A program made the position numbers and the translations under genes. The notes under the pieces are model-generated. The model did no database searches and was not told the origin of the DNA. It saw only the letters and a program-made list of their open reading frames with translations. Positions 9,332 to 18,189 of a DNA stretch of 64,000 nucleotides are shown here, piece by piece; position 1 is the first letter of the stretch, and the number at the start of each line of letters is the position of its first letter. This stretch comes from Halalkalibacillus sediminis (GTDB lineage: Bacteria; Bacillota; Bacilli; Bacillales; Alkalibacillaceae): the NCBI RefSeq assembly GCF_002844535.1, contig NZ_PJNH01000001.1:124001-188000 (forward strand), written 5' to 3'.

Positions 9332-9920
9332 CGTACGTTTCATTCTCCTTTATTTTTTCAAGATATCTAGAAACCCCTTGAAGAATTTCTTTTTGTATAT
9401 GCTTTGTTAGAAGAGGGATTCTTTCAGGCTCAATTTTCAGACTTCCATCCGTTGCTAATTGCCCAACATGTGCTTTCACTTTCTTTGGTAACTGTTGTTG
9501 AACATCTTGAAAAATTGTATTCTTCCACTCGTCACTTAAATTGAAATCTAGTTCTCTTGCCATCTGTGTTATTTGACCAGGTAGTTGCTTCGTGATAAAT
9601 GGTTGTAGTTGATGCAATATTGAAGATTCAATTGCAGTCAAGGAGTTCTGATTACTACCTTCTGATGGTATTTCCAATTGTTCGAATGGTAAAGTTTCTT
9701 GAGGGGTCAAACCAATGTTCAGGGTTCCTTCTAACGTTTCTATTTTTAATTGTTCAAATTGGTACTCTATTTTTTCAATACTGGGTTTTGAAGGTGGTTG
9801 GTCATCTATGGAATTCTTCAATTCAGAAATTGTTTCTCGCATTTCATTGATCACATTAGCTTGCTGATCAATTTTATTGTTGAGATCGACAAGAAGTTGC
9901 CAAATTGAGTGATGATACAT
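9321..9920 (-). CDS. gerPC: Spore germination protein GerPC
   Basis: This 199-residue protein starts with a predicted coiled coil (residues 10-40, rich in heptad Leu/Ile/Val) and then has a repeated segment, IEYQFEQLKIETLEGTLNIGLTP, typical of GerPC. It is the largest GerP protein, and the N-terminal coiled coil is thought to mediate assembly within the spore coat. An AAGGAGG ribosome site precedes the ATG. It sits third in the operon and overlaps gerPD. The family call is secure from the motif and position. Confidence 0.9.
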   Translation of the reverse strand: MYHHSIWQLLVDLNNKIDQQANVINEMRETISELKNSIDDQPPSKPSIEKIEYQFEQLKIETLEGTLNIGLTPQETLPFEQLEIPSEGSNQNSLTAIESSILHQLQPFITKQLPGQITQMARELDFNLSDEWKNTIFQDVQQQLPKKVKAHVGQLATDGSLKIEPERIPLLTKHIQKEILQGVSRYLEKIKENETYDGY

Positions 9921-9961
9921 CCTGATGCCTCCTTAACCCTTATTGATAAAATATGAAGAAT

Positions 9962-10180
9962 TCACGAATCAGTGAATGGAATATGTGGGATAGGAATAAC
10001 TGGAACGAAATCTTCTATCGCTTCAGCAGGTCTAGCTGGTTCGGTAAAACCACCCGTGTTATAAGCATTCGACACTGCTTGTAGACAACCTGTGCTACCC
10101 ACTTGTAAGACAGAAGAGTTGGTAACCGAGCCTACTTTGAGAAATTGTATATGAATTTGTTGATGGACAGTGAAGGACAT
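9962..10180 (-). CDS. gerPB: Spore germination protein GerPB
   Basis: This is a 72-residue GerPB-family protein beginning MSFTVHQQIHIQFLKVGSVTNSS, with the repeated SSVLQVGS motif and a Pro-rich C-terminus (VPVIPIPHIPF). GerPB proteins share the short beta motif of the other GerP members and work together in coat permeability. A GGGGTGAT ribosome site precedes the ATG. gerPA ends four bases upstream, so translation is probably coupled. Confidence 0.9.
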   Translation of the reverse strand: MSFTVHQQIHIQFLKVGSVTNSSVLQVGSTGCLQAVSNAYNTGGFTEPARPAEAIEDFVPVIPIPHIPFTDS

Positions 10181-10184
10181 ATTA

Positions 10185-10406
10185 TCACCCCTGAGTAGTT
10201 ATACCTTGATCAATGAAATCTTTATCATATACGAATGTACTGGAGTGGCCTAGGTGAACATTGATCCCTTCGCCCGTATTAAATGACCCCCCACCTGCAT
10301 AGGTCTTAGCAGTACTCATTGGTTGAATTGAATAAGCATCTCCGATATGAAATATCGACGATGAAGAAACGCTCGTAACTTTGATTGCTCCTACATAAGC
10401 GGGCAT
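10185..10406 (-). CDS. gerPA: Spore germination protein GerPA
   Basis: This 73-residue protein begins MPAYVGAIKVTSVSSSS with SIFHIGDAY and GGGSFNTGEG motifs, the GerPA signature and a paralogue of GerPF at the other end of the operon. The ATG at 10406 is chosen because AGGGAG lies nine bases upstream and family members start at MPA. The longer in-frame reading would start upstream of the promoter. It is the first gene of the six-gene operon and is preceded by a SigK-type promoter. Confidence 0.93.
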   Translation of the reverse strand: MPAYVGAIKVTSVSSSSIFHIGDAYSIQPMSTAKTYAGGGSFNTGEGINVHLGHSSTFVYDKDFIDQGITTQG

Positions 10407-10428
10407 GGTTATTAAGCTCCCTTCAACA

Positions 10429-10455
10429 TAATATATGTGGAAAGTATCAAAATGT
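10429..10455 (-). promoter_or_regulatory. SigK-type promoter of the gerP operon
   Basis: On the minus strand a -10 CATATATTA (10429-10437) matches the SigK consensus CATANNNTA. An AC -35 element sits 16 bases upstream (10454-10455). gerP is SigK-dependent in B. subtilis. Confidence 0.7.
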
Positions 10456-10466
10456 TTTTCGAGTGC

Positions 10467-10493
10467 TTGCAAATTTTACAAATAGATTATAAT
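10467..10493 (+). promoter_or_regulatory. Possible SigA promoter of the DUF418 operon
   Basis: TATAAT at 10488-10493 has a TTGCAA 15 bases upstream at 10467-10472, a slightly short spacer. The DUF418 start is 22 bases downstream. Confidence 0.4.
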
Positions 10494-10514
10494 GGAGGTA
10501 TGAGGTGTTTAGGA

Positions 10515-11693
10515 ATGGAAAATGATGTTATAAATCCTACAAAAAATCGAATTGAATCACTTGATGCCGTCAGGGGTTTTTCTTTATTAGGTATCTTAAT
10601 TGTTAATCTTCTATCCTTTCATGCTCCACATTTTATGTATGGTGGTGGAGAAGGCAGTTATAGTGCCAGTGACGAAAGATGGCTCGCTTTCATAGATATG
10701 TTCATTCAGGCGAGCTTTTATCCTTTATTCTCATTGATGTTCGGGATAGGGTTATATATGATGTATGAAAAGATGGATTCTGATAAAAGTAAGACAGTCA
10801 TTCGCCGCAGAATGTTTGTCTTAGCGGGATTAGGTATTGTACACGGCATAACCCTTTGGTATGGAGATATTTTATTGACATATGCAGTTATCGGGCTCGT
10901 TGCAATATTATTTATCAAACATAAAGAATCTACGTTAAAAATATGGGCTTTCAGTTTACTTGTAATACCTACTGCCCTCGTTACGTGGTTATATTACGGC
11001 GTGAGAACTCAGCTTGAAGGCTATCGAGACACTGAGTCCATTCGACAATCGTATGAAAATTTTACGGGGTCCATAAGCGATATATGGCAACAAAACTTTT
11101 CCAACTGGTTAGTGATGGTGAGCCCCATGCAATGGATCTTCACTTTCAGTTCGATTTTACCGATGTTTATTTTAGGAATGATATTTGCTAAAAGAGGGTG
11201 GCATAAAAATCCCAAAGATCATTTATCCGCCATTTATCTGTGGATGGGAGTATCTTTTTTCCTATTTATTACTTTTAAAATTGGCCCTTATTTCTTCGGG
11301 ATGCCAGAATGGTTTGATCTTGCTCAAGACCTAATTGGTGGTTCATTCTCTAGTATCTTTTATTTCTTTGCTTTATTAATCTTTTTTACTAGCGATTGGA
11401 GTAAGATAATTAAGAAGTTGTTAGCTTGGGTAGGAAAATTGTCTTTAACGAATTATGTTATGCAATCGGCTATTTGTTTCTTTGTTTTTTATGGCGTGGG
11501 GTTAGAACAGTATGGGCAATTGCAAATGTATGAATTGATATTGATCGCTTTACTAATATATAGTTTTCAGATTTTATTCAGCTATTTATATTTGAAAATA
11601 TTCAGGTTCGGACCACTGGAATGGGTCTATCGTTCGTTAACTTATGGGAAGACACAACCATTTCTAAAAGGAGGGAAAAGTCATGAAGTTTGA
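10515..11693 (+). CDS. DUF418 (YeiB-type) membrane protein
   Basis: This 392-residue polytopic membrane protein shows the DUF418/YeiB architecture: an N-terminal RIESLDAVRGFSLLGILIVN motif (first helix), several helices, then the C-terminal DUF418 domain with GKLSLTNYVMQS near residue 310 and a closing FGPLEWVYRSLTYG. YeiB proteins resemble acyltransferase-3 membrane enzymes, but no reaction is established. I start at the ATG at 10515 because GAGGTG lies seven bases before it. An upstream ATG at 10500 is one base from GGAGG and is less likely. It overlaps the next gene by 11 bases. Confidence 0.85.
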   Translation: MENDVINPTKNRIESLDAVRGFSLLGILIVNLLSFHAPHFMYGGGEGSYSASDERWLAFIDMFIQASFYPLFSLMFGIGLYMMYEKMDSDKSKTVIRRRMFVLAGLGIVHGITLWYGDILLTYAVIGLVAILFIKHKESTLKIWAFSLLVIPTALVTWLYYGVRTQLEGYRDTESIRQSYENFTGSISDIWQQNFSNWLVMVSPMQWIFTFSSILPMFILGMIFAKRGWHKNPKDHLSAIYLWMGVSFFLFITFKIGPYFFGMPEWFDLAQDLIGGSFSSIFYFFALLIFFTSDWSKIIKKLLAWVGKLSLTNYVMQSAICFFVFYGVGLEQYGQLQMYELILIALLIYSFQILFSYLYLKIFRFGPLEWVYRSLTYGKTQPFLKGGKSHEV

Positions 11694-12891
11694 CTGGCTG
11701 AAAAATGAATCTAAAAAATGGGTTGAAGAAGGCGTAATTGAAAGTCATCAACGAGAGAAAATTCTGAGTCGCTACCCTAAAAAAGATTCTTTTTCACTGA
11801 TTTTCTTTTTCGCAGCAATACTGATTGGTTTAGCGTTCTTGACATTCATTGCAGCCAACTGGAGTGGCATTCCTCAATTTATTAGAATGGCTATTATAAT
11901 AGGTTTTCTCTTATTCTTCTATGGTCTTGGAGAGTACTTCTTCAAGCGTTCTAAACCCCTTTATGGCCTATCCTGTTATATTATCTCGATATGTGTGTTT
12001 GGAGCAGGAATCTTTTTATCTGGTCAGATGTACCATTTCAGTATGGAGAATGTTTTTTCCTTCTTTATATGGGGATTTGCAGCTTATTTAATTTATGTTA
12101 GTCGACCTCATATTTCTTTATTTTCCGTTGGAATGGTCATTGTAACGGTAGGGCAACTTTATGGAATTATATCCTTAAGAAGCTTTGACTGGTGGCTCTT
12201 TGCTCTTTTCATAATTGGTTACGGTACAGTGGTATTTAACAAAGGGTCTGCAGCAAAAGCGTGGATGTTTGCTACAGCTTTTTTATTACAAATGCTTGCA
12301 TTTTCTTTAGAGCAACAACAGGAATACTATTGGTTCATCTTATTTGTTCTACTTATCTACGTAGCAGGAGAAGTCTTTAAACGAGCTTCACTGCGAAGAC
12401 CATTCCAACATGTCGCAGCCCTAACAATGTTCGTTGTAGTTATTATTCAAGGGTTGTTTTTTGATGAGGGTTTTGCACGAGATCAAGTGTTACCAATCGA
12501 CAATAGTTATTATTTGTACTTCATTCCATTGATAAGTATAGCAATTATTCTAACTCAGTTAAGAAAAAAGAGATCAGCACTTTATCAGCTTGCTTTATTT
12601 TTCCCAGTGTTTATTTGGGTAGATGCAGCTGCACTGCTATCTTATTTGGTTTTGTATGTCTTTTCAGTTGGAATGCTCTTACAAGGTTATCACAAGCATC
12701 ATCCTCGTCTTATTCAATTCGGTATGATTGCTTTTCTGATAAGTACTTGTATTGTTTACTTCCAAGTCGCGTGGAATTTCTTAGATAAGTCGTTGTTTTT
12801 CCTATTGGGAGGAATTGTCCTGTTTGCTATAGGATACTTCCTGGATCGCCAACGTCGGGAAGTCATCAAAAACGAACGAGAGGATGGTTGA
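11683..12891 (+). CDS. DUF2157 membrane protein
   Basis: This is a 402-residue protein with a short soluble N-terminus (KKWVEEGVIESHQREKIL, typical of the DUF2157 start) followed by about twelve hydrophobic segments. The function is unknown. Genes for DUF2157 proteins often lie next to GDYXXLXY-domain genes, as here, which suggests the two products act together in the membrane. The start lies inside the end of the DUF418 gene, after AAAGGAGGG, so the pair is translationally coupled. The C-terminus is basic and acidic (DRQRREVIKNEREDG). Confidence 0.8.
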   Translation: MKFDWLKNESKKWVEEGVIESHQREKILSRYPKKDSFSLIFFFAAILIGLAFLTFIAANWSGIPQFIRMAIIIGFLLFFYGLGEYFFKRSKPLYGLSCYIISICVFGAGIFLSGQMYHFSMENVFSFFIWGFAAYLIYVSRPHISLFSVGMVIVTVGQLYGIISLRSFDWWLFALFIIGYGTVVFNKGSAAKAWMFATAFLLQMLAFSLEQQQEYYWFILFVLLIYVAGEVFKRASLRRPFQHVAALTMFVVVIIQGLFFDEGFARDQVLPIDNSYYLYFIPLISIAIILTQLRKKRSALYQLALFFPVFIWVDAAALLSYLVLYVFSVGMLLQGYHKHHPRLIQFGMIAFLISTCIVYFQVAWNFLDKSLFFLLGGIVLFAIGYFLDRQRREVIKNEREDG

Positions 12892-12893
12892 TC

Positions 12894-13406
12894 ATGCGCA
12901 AAAAAATATTGATTTTCGCAGTAGCTTTTCAAGTCTTATTTTTAATCAGCATGGCAGCATCCAGTTATTTTATCGAAGAATTCGGGAAAGTCATAAAGCT
13001 GCAGACGGAACCGAATGACCCTCGAGACGTTTTCTATGGTGATTACACTTATTTGAATTATTCTGCAGAAACGATTAGGCCTGAGAATTGGTTTACAAAT
13101 GAGAATGTCCAAAGCAATCAAGTAATATATGTTTTGTTGACTCCTAATGAGAATAATATCCATCAAGTTAAAGCTGCTTCTGATAAAAGAATGGATGCGG
13201 ATGAAGAGGATGTAATAATCACAGCAAGATATTCGTATCAAGACCAAGATAATATGCACCATGTCAATTTTGGTGTAAACAGGTTCTATGGAGAAGGTCA
13301 TACTGACGAAAATTTTAATAACAATAAGAAACGTTATTTAGTTGAAATTGCTCTTTCTCCTTGGGGGCAAAAAAAGATCTTGAATATGAAGGCAATGGAA
13401 GAATAA
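12894..13406 (+). CDS. GDYXXLXY-domain protein
   Basis: This 170-residue protein has one N-terminal signal-anchor helix and the motif DPRDVFYGDYTYLNY at about residues 43-57. That is exactly the GDYXXLXY signature that names the family. The rest is predicted extracellular and acidic. Function is unknown, and the family is commonly encoded beside DUF2157 membrane proteins. The ATG at 12894 follows GAGAGGATGG by about ten bases. A TTG two codons earlier is possible. The gene overlaps or abuts DUF2157, so the three genes from 10515 probably form one operon. Confidence 0.82.
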   Translation: MRKKILIFAVAFQVLFLISMAASSYFIEEFGKVIKLQTEPNDPRDVFYGDYTYLNYSAETIRPENWFTNENVQSNQVIYVLLTPNENNIHQVKAASDKRMDADEEDVIITARYSYQDQDNMHHVNFGVNRFYGEGHTDENFNNNKKRYLVEIALSPWGQKKILNMKAMEE

Positions 13407-13467
13407 TTATGTTGACTCGATAAAATTAGGATGATGCCTGTTTACAATTGCTTTTTCAGGGAAAACA

Positions 13468-14883
13468 ATGCCAGAAATTCTTTTGTCAAAAGAGGGGTGG
13501 CTAAAATTGATTCCAGTATCTTTAAAGAAATATTTTAATATGTCCAAAAGGTTGAGAAAGAAAGAAATACAATCGACCTTATGGTTTATGCCTTTACTTT
13601 ACATTTTGGGTGCACTATTTTTAGTTGCGTTTACATTATACATCGACTTTGCGGTTGGATTACGTGAGGTCGCCCCTGAAATCTTACAATTCGAGGCTTC
13701 AGTTGCCCGTACACTTGTTAGTGTATTAGTGGGTGGTATTTTAACACTGAGTGCCTTTACCTTGAACTCATTGTTGGTTGTCCTTACGACATTCAGTGGT
13801 CAGTTTTCTCCTCGAATGTTATTGAACTTCATTGCAGATAAAAATACTCAACACGCACTAGGTATTTTTAATGGTAGCTTTGTATATGTTTTGGTCATTT
13901 TTCTATTCATCGGGAACGCCCCTTTTGAAACCCTTGTAGCAGTGCCTGTCATGAGTATCTTGCTAGCATTTATTACTTCAATTGTTTTTGTTTATTTCAT
14001 TAATCACGCTTCTACTTGGATGCAAGTTCATAATATTACCTACAGTATGAAAAATATTTCTAAAGATATTATTTATTCTTCATTAAGAAAAGACTTGGAT
14101 CAGTACCGTACCACAGAGCCTGGCGATATGATGAAAGAATATAAAGATAATCAGTATCAAGTTTTATCTAGAGAAGTAGGATATCTTCAACTGGTTGATT
14201 ATAAAACGATGATTGAAGAAGCCAAGAAAGATAATATTATTGTTCAAATACAACCTCAAGTGGGCGATTATTTGCTTACAGGAAACGTATTATTTACTTA
14301 CTGGGGGCCGGGTGCTGACGAAATAGAAGATGATACGAAATACTATAGGATGTTTGAATTCGGTCATAAAGAAACGGAAGTCCAAGACCTTCAAATGGGC
14401 ATGCACAAGCTTGCTGAAATTGCGATAAAGGCGGTCGGGAATGATGATCCGAAAACAGCTACAAATACCATTCATCAAATGGCAGATCTAATGATCACTG
14501 TTGATGGTTATATTACATTCTCCCCATATCTGGCCGATGACGAAGATCAAGTGAGAGTAATTTTACAAGAGGAAACTTTCGATTATTACATTTATCGTGG
14601 TTTTGGTTTCATTCGACATTATGCAAAAGATAATCATTTGATCATTACGGATATAATGGGTGCTTTAGCAATGATATCTGAATCTATCAGTGAAAATAAA
14701 TATGAAAGTATTTGGGAATTCGCAGTAAATACGATGGATCATATTGAAGCTAATTTAGTTTATGAACTGGATAAAAGATTTTTATTAAGACAAGTGTATC
14801 GTATAGCTGAATTAACAGGACACATTGAAGACTACCCTCGTATTGAATCGAGGTTCTACCCTAGTGCTAATGAAAATGTATAA
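13468..14883 (+). CDS. DUF2254 membrane protein
   Basis: This 471-residue protein has four hydrophobic segments in the first 170 residues, including the motif VARTLVSVLVGGILTLSAF typical of DUF2254, and then a long cytoplasmic region with HKETEVQDLQMGMHKLAEIA. Function is unknown. Two starts are possible: the ATG at 13468 with a weak AGGG, or an in-frame TTG at 13507 with a stronger GAGGGGTGG six bases upstream. I keep the ATG but the TTG may be the true one. A strong bidirectional terminator follows. Confidence 0.78.
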   Translation: MPEILLSKEGWLKLIPVSLKKYFNMSKRLRKKEIQSTLWFMPLLYILGALFLVAFTLYIDFAVGLREVAPEILQFEASVARTLVSVLVGGILTLSAFTLNSLLVVLTTFSGQFSPRMLLNFIADKNTQHALGIFNGSFVYVLVIFLFIGNAPFETLVAVPVMSILLAFITSIVFVYFINHASTWMQVHNITYSMKNISKDIIYSSLRKDLDQYRTTEPGDMMKEYKDNQYQVLSREVGYLQLVDYKTMIEEAKKDNIIVQIQPQVGDYLLTGNVLFTYWGPGADEIEDDTKYYRMFEFGHKETEVQDLQMGMHKLAEIAIKAVGNDDPKTATNTIHQMADLMITVDGYITFSPYLADDEDQVRVILQEETFDYYIYRGFGFIRHYAKDNHLIITDIMGALAMISESISENKYESIWEFAVNTMDHIEANLVYELDKRFLLRQVYRIAELTGHIEDYPRIESRFYPSANENV

Positions 14884-14926
14884 GCTTCTAAACGAAGTAA
14901 GAAAAACAATAATCTAAAACGAACAA

Positions 14927-14966
14927 AAAAAGGGTTGAAGAGCATTCATGCTCCTCAACCCTTTTA
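14927..14966. terminator. Bidirectional terminator between DUF2254 gene and rocD
   Basis: AAAAGGGTTGA(AGA)GCAT pairs with ATGC(TCC)TCAACCCTTTT, flanked by A and T runs, so it works for both converging genes. Confidence 0.85.
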
Positions 14967-14987
14967 TTTCATTGAAACAAGAAAGAA

Positions 14988-16178
14988 TTAAAGAACTTCT
15001 TTTATTTTCTCAATCGCCCAATCTAGATCTTCGTCACTAATAACAAGTGGAGGAGCAAAACGGATGACGTTTTCATGAGTTTCTTTACATAATAGGCCTT
15101 TTTCTTTAAGCTGTTCACAGTATTTTCTTGCAGGTTCATTCAATTCAACACCTATGAACAGACCTTTTCCTCTGACCTCTTTGATGATCGGGTTGTCAAT
15201 CGCTTTCAAGCTATCCATCATGTGATTACCAAGACGTAAGGAGCGTTCTGCTAACTTTTCTTCTTCTAATACTTCTAAGGATGCTGTAGAAACAGCACAA
15301 GCTAACGGGTTACCACCGAATGTTGATCCGTGTGAACCAGGATTGAATACGCCCAGTACATCTTCGTTGGCTACCACACAAGAAATAGGGAAGACCCCAC
15401 CACCTAAAGCTTTTCCTAGTATTAATACGTCAGGTTCAACGTTTTCCCAATCACAAGCAAACATTTTTCCAGTACGAGCTAAGCCTGCTTGTATCTCGTC
15501 CGCAATGAATAAAACGTTATTTTCTTTACATACATCATATGCTTCTTTTAAAAATCCTTCAGGTGGCATGACGATTCCCGCCTCACCTTGGATTGGTTCT
15601 AGTAAGAAACCGGCCGTATTTTCAGTAATAGCTTCTTTTAGGGCATCGACATCACCATAAGGTATGACTTTGATTCCAGGAAGCATTGGACCGAATCCTC
15701 TTTTATATTCTTCTTCTGAGGAAAGAGAAACTGCAGTCATAGTTCGACCATGGAAATTCCCTACACAAGCGATAATTTCAGCCTGATTCTCTTTTACACC
15801 TTTTTTATCGTACGCCCAGCGACGTGTGGCCTTAATAGCAGTCTCAACAGCTTCCGCACCAGTATTCATAGGCAAAGCCATTTCTTTATTAGTCATTTTG
15901 CAAATCTTTTCGTACCACGGTCCTAACTGGTCATTATGAAATGCTCTAGAAGTCAGCGTTACACGATCGGCTTGTTCTTTTAATGCGTTGATAATCTTTG
16001 GATGACGGTGTCCTTGGTTTACGGCTGAATAAGCACTTAACATGTCCATGTAGCGGTTTCCTTCTGGATCTTCTACCCAAATGCCATCAGCTTTAGAAAT
16101 AACAATCGGTAAAGGATTGTAGTTTCGAGCACCATATTGATCGGTTTGTTGCATAATTGATTGACTTGAATTATTCAT
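14988..16178 (-). CDS. rocD: Ornithine aminotransferase RocD
   Basis: RocD is a class-III PLP aminotransferase that converts ornithine and 2-oxoglutarate to glutamate semialdehyde and glutamate in arginine breakdown or proline synthesis. The 396-residue protein has [17 protein letters not shown] (substrate/PLP region), [12 protein letters not shown], the [15 protein letters not shown] stretch and the PLP lysine in [10 protein letters not shown] near residue 258. [12 protein letters not shown] is also present. The ATG at 16178 is preceded by GGAGGG. A start ten codons further upstream would fall near the promoter. No roc regulator lies adjacent. Confidence 0.95.
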   Translation of the reverse strand: MNNSSQSIMQQTDQYGARNYNPLPIVISKADGIWVEDPEGNRYMDMLSAYSAVNQGHRHPKIINALKEQADRVTLTSRAFHNDQLGPWYEKICKMTNKEMALPMNTGAEAVETAIKATRRWAYDKKGVKENQAEIIACVGNFHGRTMTAVSLSSEEEYKRGFGPMLPGIKVIPYGDVDALKEAITENTAGFLLEPIQGEAGIVMPPEGFLKEAYDVCKENNVLFIADEIQAGLARTGKMFACDWENVEPDVLILGKALGGGVFPISCVVANEDVLGVFNPGSHGSTFGGNPLACAVSTASLEVLEEEKLAERSLRLGNHMMDSLKAIDNPIIKEVRGKGLFIGVELNEPARKYCEQLKEKGLLCKETHENVIRFAPPLVISDEDLDWAIEKIKEVL

Positions 16179-16195
16179 AGTATCCCTCCAAATTC

Positions 16196-16205
16196 GTGAA
16201 TTCAC
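16196..16205. promoter_or_regulatory. Perfect 10-bp palindrome in the rocD leader
   Basis: GTGAATTCAC lies between the rocD -10 box and the start codon, close to the expected transcript start. It shares TGAAT/ATTCA halves with arginine-repressor boxes but lacks their usual spacer. Confidence 0.35.
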
Positions 16206-16213
16206 CAATACCT

Positions 16214-16242
16214 ATTATACCCTTTCCCATATTTTGTTTCAA
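16214..16242 (-). promoter_or_regulatory. SigA promoter of rocD
   Basis: On the minus strand TTGAAA (16237-16242) and TATAAT (16214-16219) are separated by 17 bases. No SigL-type -12/-24 element is seen, unlike the B. subtilis rocDEF promoter. Confidence 0.65.
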
Positions 16243-16325
16243 AGTTGTCAACAAATTCGTCGCACCGTTTTGAAAAAAATGATACGATTAAAAAAATGAG
16301 TTTTATTAATTAAGGAGGTATGAAT

Positions 16326-16703
16326 ATGACTCACTTACATATCACGACGTGGGCAATTGCAATAATTCTATTTGTTGTCGTAGTTATGATGCTTCGTAAA
16401 GGTGTTAATTCAAAAGCAGCAAAAATCAATCATATGGTGTTGCGTGTGTTTTACATTTTAATCGTCTTAACTGGTGCTGATCTATACTTCAGGTATTATT
16501 CAGACCTATCTAGTAATTTTTTCGTAGCAGAATCAATTGTCAAAGTGATCGCTGGAATTTGGGTAATCGCTGCAATGGAAATGGTTGCTGTGAAATTGAA
16601 AAAAGGTAAGCCTGCTTTCAGTGCTTGGCTCCAATTTGCTTTTGCATTGATTTTAACGGTGGCTCTAGGCTTTGGAAGATTACCTTATGGTATATTGCCT
16701 TAA
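16326..16703 (+). CDS. yisL: YisL family (DUF1516) membrane protein
   Basis: This 125-residue protein with four hydrophobic segments begins MTHLHITTW, which is the conserved start of the YisL/DUF1516 family. It also has a family-type HMVLRVFYILIVLTGADL in the second helix. Function is unknown. The start at 16326 is seven bases after AAGGAGGT. An ATG two codons earlier abuts the ribosome site and is unlikely. B. subtilis carries yisL shortly after the gerP genes, so the locus is syntenic. A terminator follows directly. Confidence 0.88.
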   Translation: MTHLHITTWAIAIILFVVVVMMLRKGVNSKAAKINHMVLRVFYILIVLTGADLYFRYYSDLSSNFFVAESIVKVIAGIWVIAAMEMVAVKLKKGKPAFSAWLQFAFALILTVALGFGRLPYGILP

Positions 16704-16708
16704 ATAAT

Positions 16709-16737
16709 AAAAAAAGTCCCATTTAGGGGCTTTTTTA
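16709..16737 (+). terminator. Terminator after yisL
   Basis: AAAAAGTCCC pairs with GGGGCTTTTT around the loop ATTTA, ending in a T run. Confidence 0.8.
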
Positions 16738-16762
16738 ATGAATGAAATGCGTGGTGAACGTC

Positions 16763-18163
16763 ATGAAGTTACAAAAAATCATTGGTTTATTATTTGTTAT
16801 TGGCATGCTACTCAGTAGTTTTCAATCTGTGTTAGCCGAGACAGAAGATAAGCCGAATCAATATTACTATATTTTAGTAGACCGTTATCAGAACAGTGAA
16901 GATGAGGGAGCCAGTGAGCTAGAATCAAGAGAATCGTTCATGGGTGGAGATTTCCAAGGTATATCTGAACGACTCGATCATTTGGAAACGATAGGTGTGA
17001 CCCATTTAGTGCTTTCTCCCGTTTTCAGTAGTGAAGATTATTTAGGGAATGAAGTGAAATCTTTCGATGAGGTTCAAGAAACATATGGATCGAAAGAAGA
17101 TCTGCAAAATCTTGTAGAGGCAGCGCATGAGCGTGACATGAAGCTTATTCTGGAATTTCCTCATTCACAAGTAAGTGAGAGTAGTGCTTTACAAGAGGAA
17201 GAATGGGTGGAAGACGGAGATATTGAACTGACTGAAGAAGCGCAGTCTTTTTTAATCGAAAAAATGAATCAGTGGAAAGATGAATTGAATTCTGATGGCT
17301 TTTACTTTAAATCTATCGAGCAGGCACCAGATGAGTTTTGGAGCAAGGTTTCCAATGAAGTTGGTGATCAATTCTTGATTGGTGAGCCTGGTGAATCCTC
17401 AGATAAGAACTTCATTGATATGGGGTTTGATCGTATTTTAAACACATCTTTTCAACAAAAAGCAGAGGAGATTTTCAAGGACACTGATACTGATTTTTCT
17501 CCGTTATTAGATTCGCCAACTTTTGAAGAAACTGATGTTGTCCAATACATGGATCATATTTATACTGATCGTTTTACAAGAGCGTCAGAAGATACAGGTT
17601 ATCATCCGATTACACGTTGGAAGCTAGCGCTAACCTATCTATACACAACGCCTAATGAACCATGGCTTTTTCATGGTACGGAGGTTCCTACTGATGGGAT
17701 AGTAGAGGATGGAAGTCATCATAAGATGGTCAATTACATGGCTAACGATGATCAGCTTTCTCAACATGTTGAGAAGCTATCTGATAGCCTGGAAGAATTC
17801 GAACCTCTTCGAACAGGGGACATTGAAATTTTACATGAACAAGAAGGGTTCATTGTATATTCGAGATCTACTGAAGATGAAACAGTTTATATCGCTATAA
17901 ACAACACTCCAACATTCCAGAGTTATGACATAGAAGGGATTGAATCCGATAAAGAACTAAGAGGTATCACGGACAATGATTTAATCAAAGAGAATGATGA
18001 TGGTACTTATTCAATAGGGCTGAATCGGGAACTGGCGAATGTATATACCGTCCATGAGAATCGCGGTATATATTGGCCACTTACACTTCTTTTCGTCGGT
18101 GGAATGGGTACATTCATTGCTTTTGTTATAATTGTATCAAGAAGAAATAAAAAAACTGAGTAG
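16763..18163 (+). CDS. Membrane-anchored GH13 alpha-amylase-fold protein, catalytically degenerate
   Basis: The protein has a signal peptide (residues 1-24, cleavage near SVLA), an (alpha/beta)8 amylase-type domain and a C-terminal helix (WPLTLLFVGGMGTFIAFVII) followed by a basic tail, so it is held on the outer face of the membrane. Amylase-type features are recognisable: YYILVDRYQN at the start, a GGDFQGISERLDHLETIGVTHLVLSPVF region, and IGEPGE near residue 207 supplying the acid/base Glu. The nucleophile region, normally GFRxD, reads GFYFKS near residue 178. The DxxxNH motif is LEFPHSQ. It probably has no hydrolase activity and may bind glycans. The start follows GGTGA. Confidence 0.72.
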   Translation: MKLQKIIGLLFVIGMLLSSFQSVLAETEDKPNQYYYILVDRYQNSEDEGASELESRESFMGGDFQGISERLDHLETIGVTHLVLSPVFSSEDYLGNEVKSFDEVQETYGSKEDLQNLVEAAHERDMKLILEFPHSQVSESSALQEEEWVEDGDIELTEEAQSFLIEKMNQWKDELNSDGFYFKSIEQAPDEFWSKVSNEVGDQFLIGEPGESSDKNFIDMGFDRILNTSFQQKAEEIFKDTDTDFSPLLDSPTFEETDVVQYMDHIYTDRFTRASEDTGYHPITRWKLALTYLYTTPNEPWLFHGTEVPTDGIVEDGSHHKMVNYMANDDQLSQHVEKLSDSLEEFEPLRTGDIEILHEQEGFIVYSRSTEDETVYIAINNTPTFQSYDIEGIESDKELRGITDNDLIKENDDGTYSIGLNRELANVYTVHENRGIYWPLTLLFVGGMGTFIAFVIIVSRRNKKTE

Positions 18164-18189
18164 AGGGAATCCCTTTACTCAGTTTTTGA
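18150..18189. terminator. Bidirectional terminator overlapping both stop codons
   Basis: AAAAACTGAGTAGAGGG pairs with CCCTTTACTCAGTTTTT. The stem contains the stop codons of both converging genes. Confidence 0.9.

Noticed and set aside
12942-13301. Minus-strand ORF of 119 codons
   Set aside because: It is antisense to the GDYXXLXY gene, has no ribosome site and no coherent protein features.
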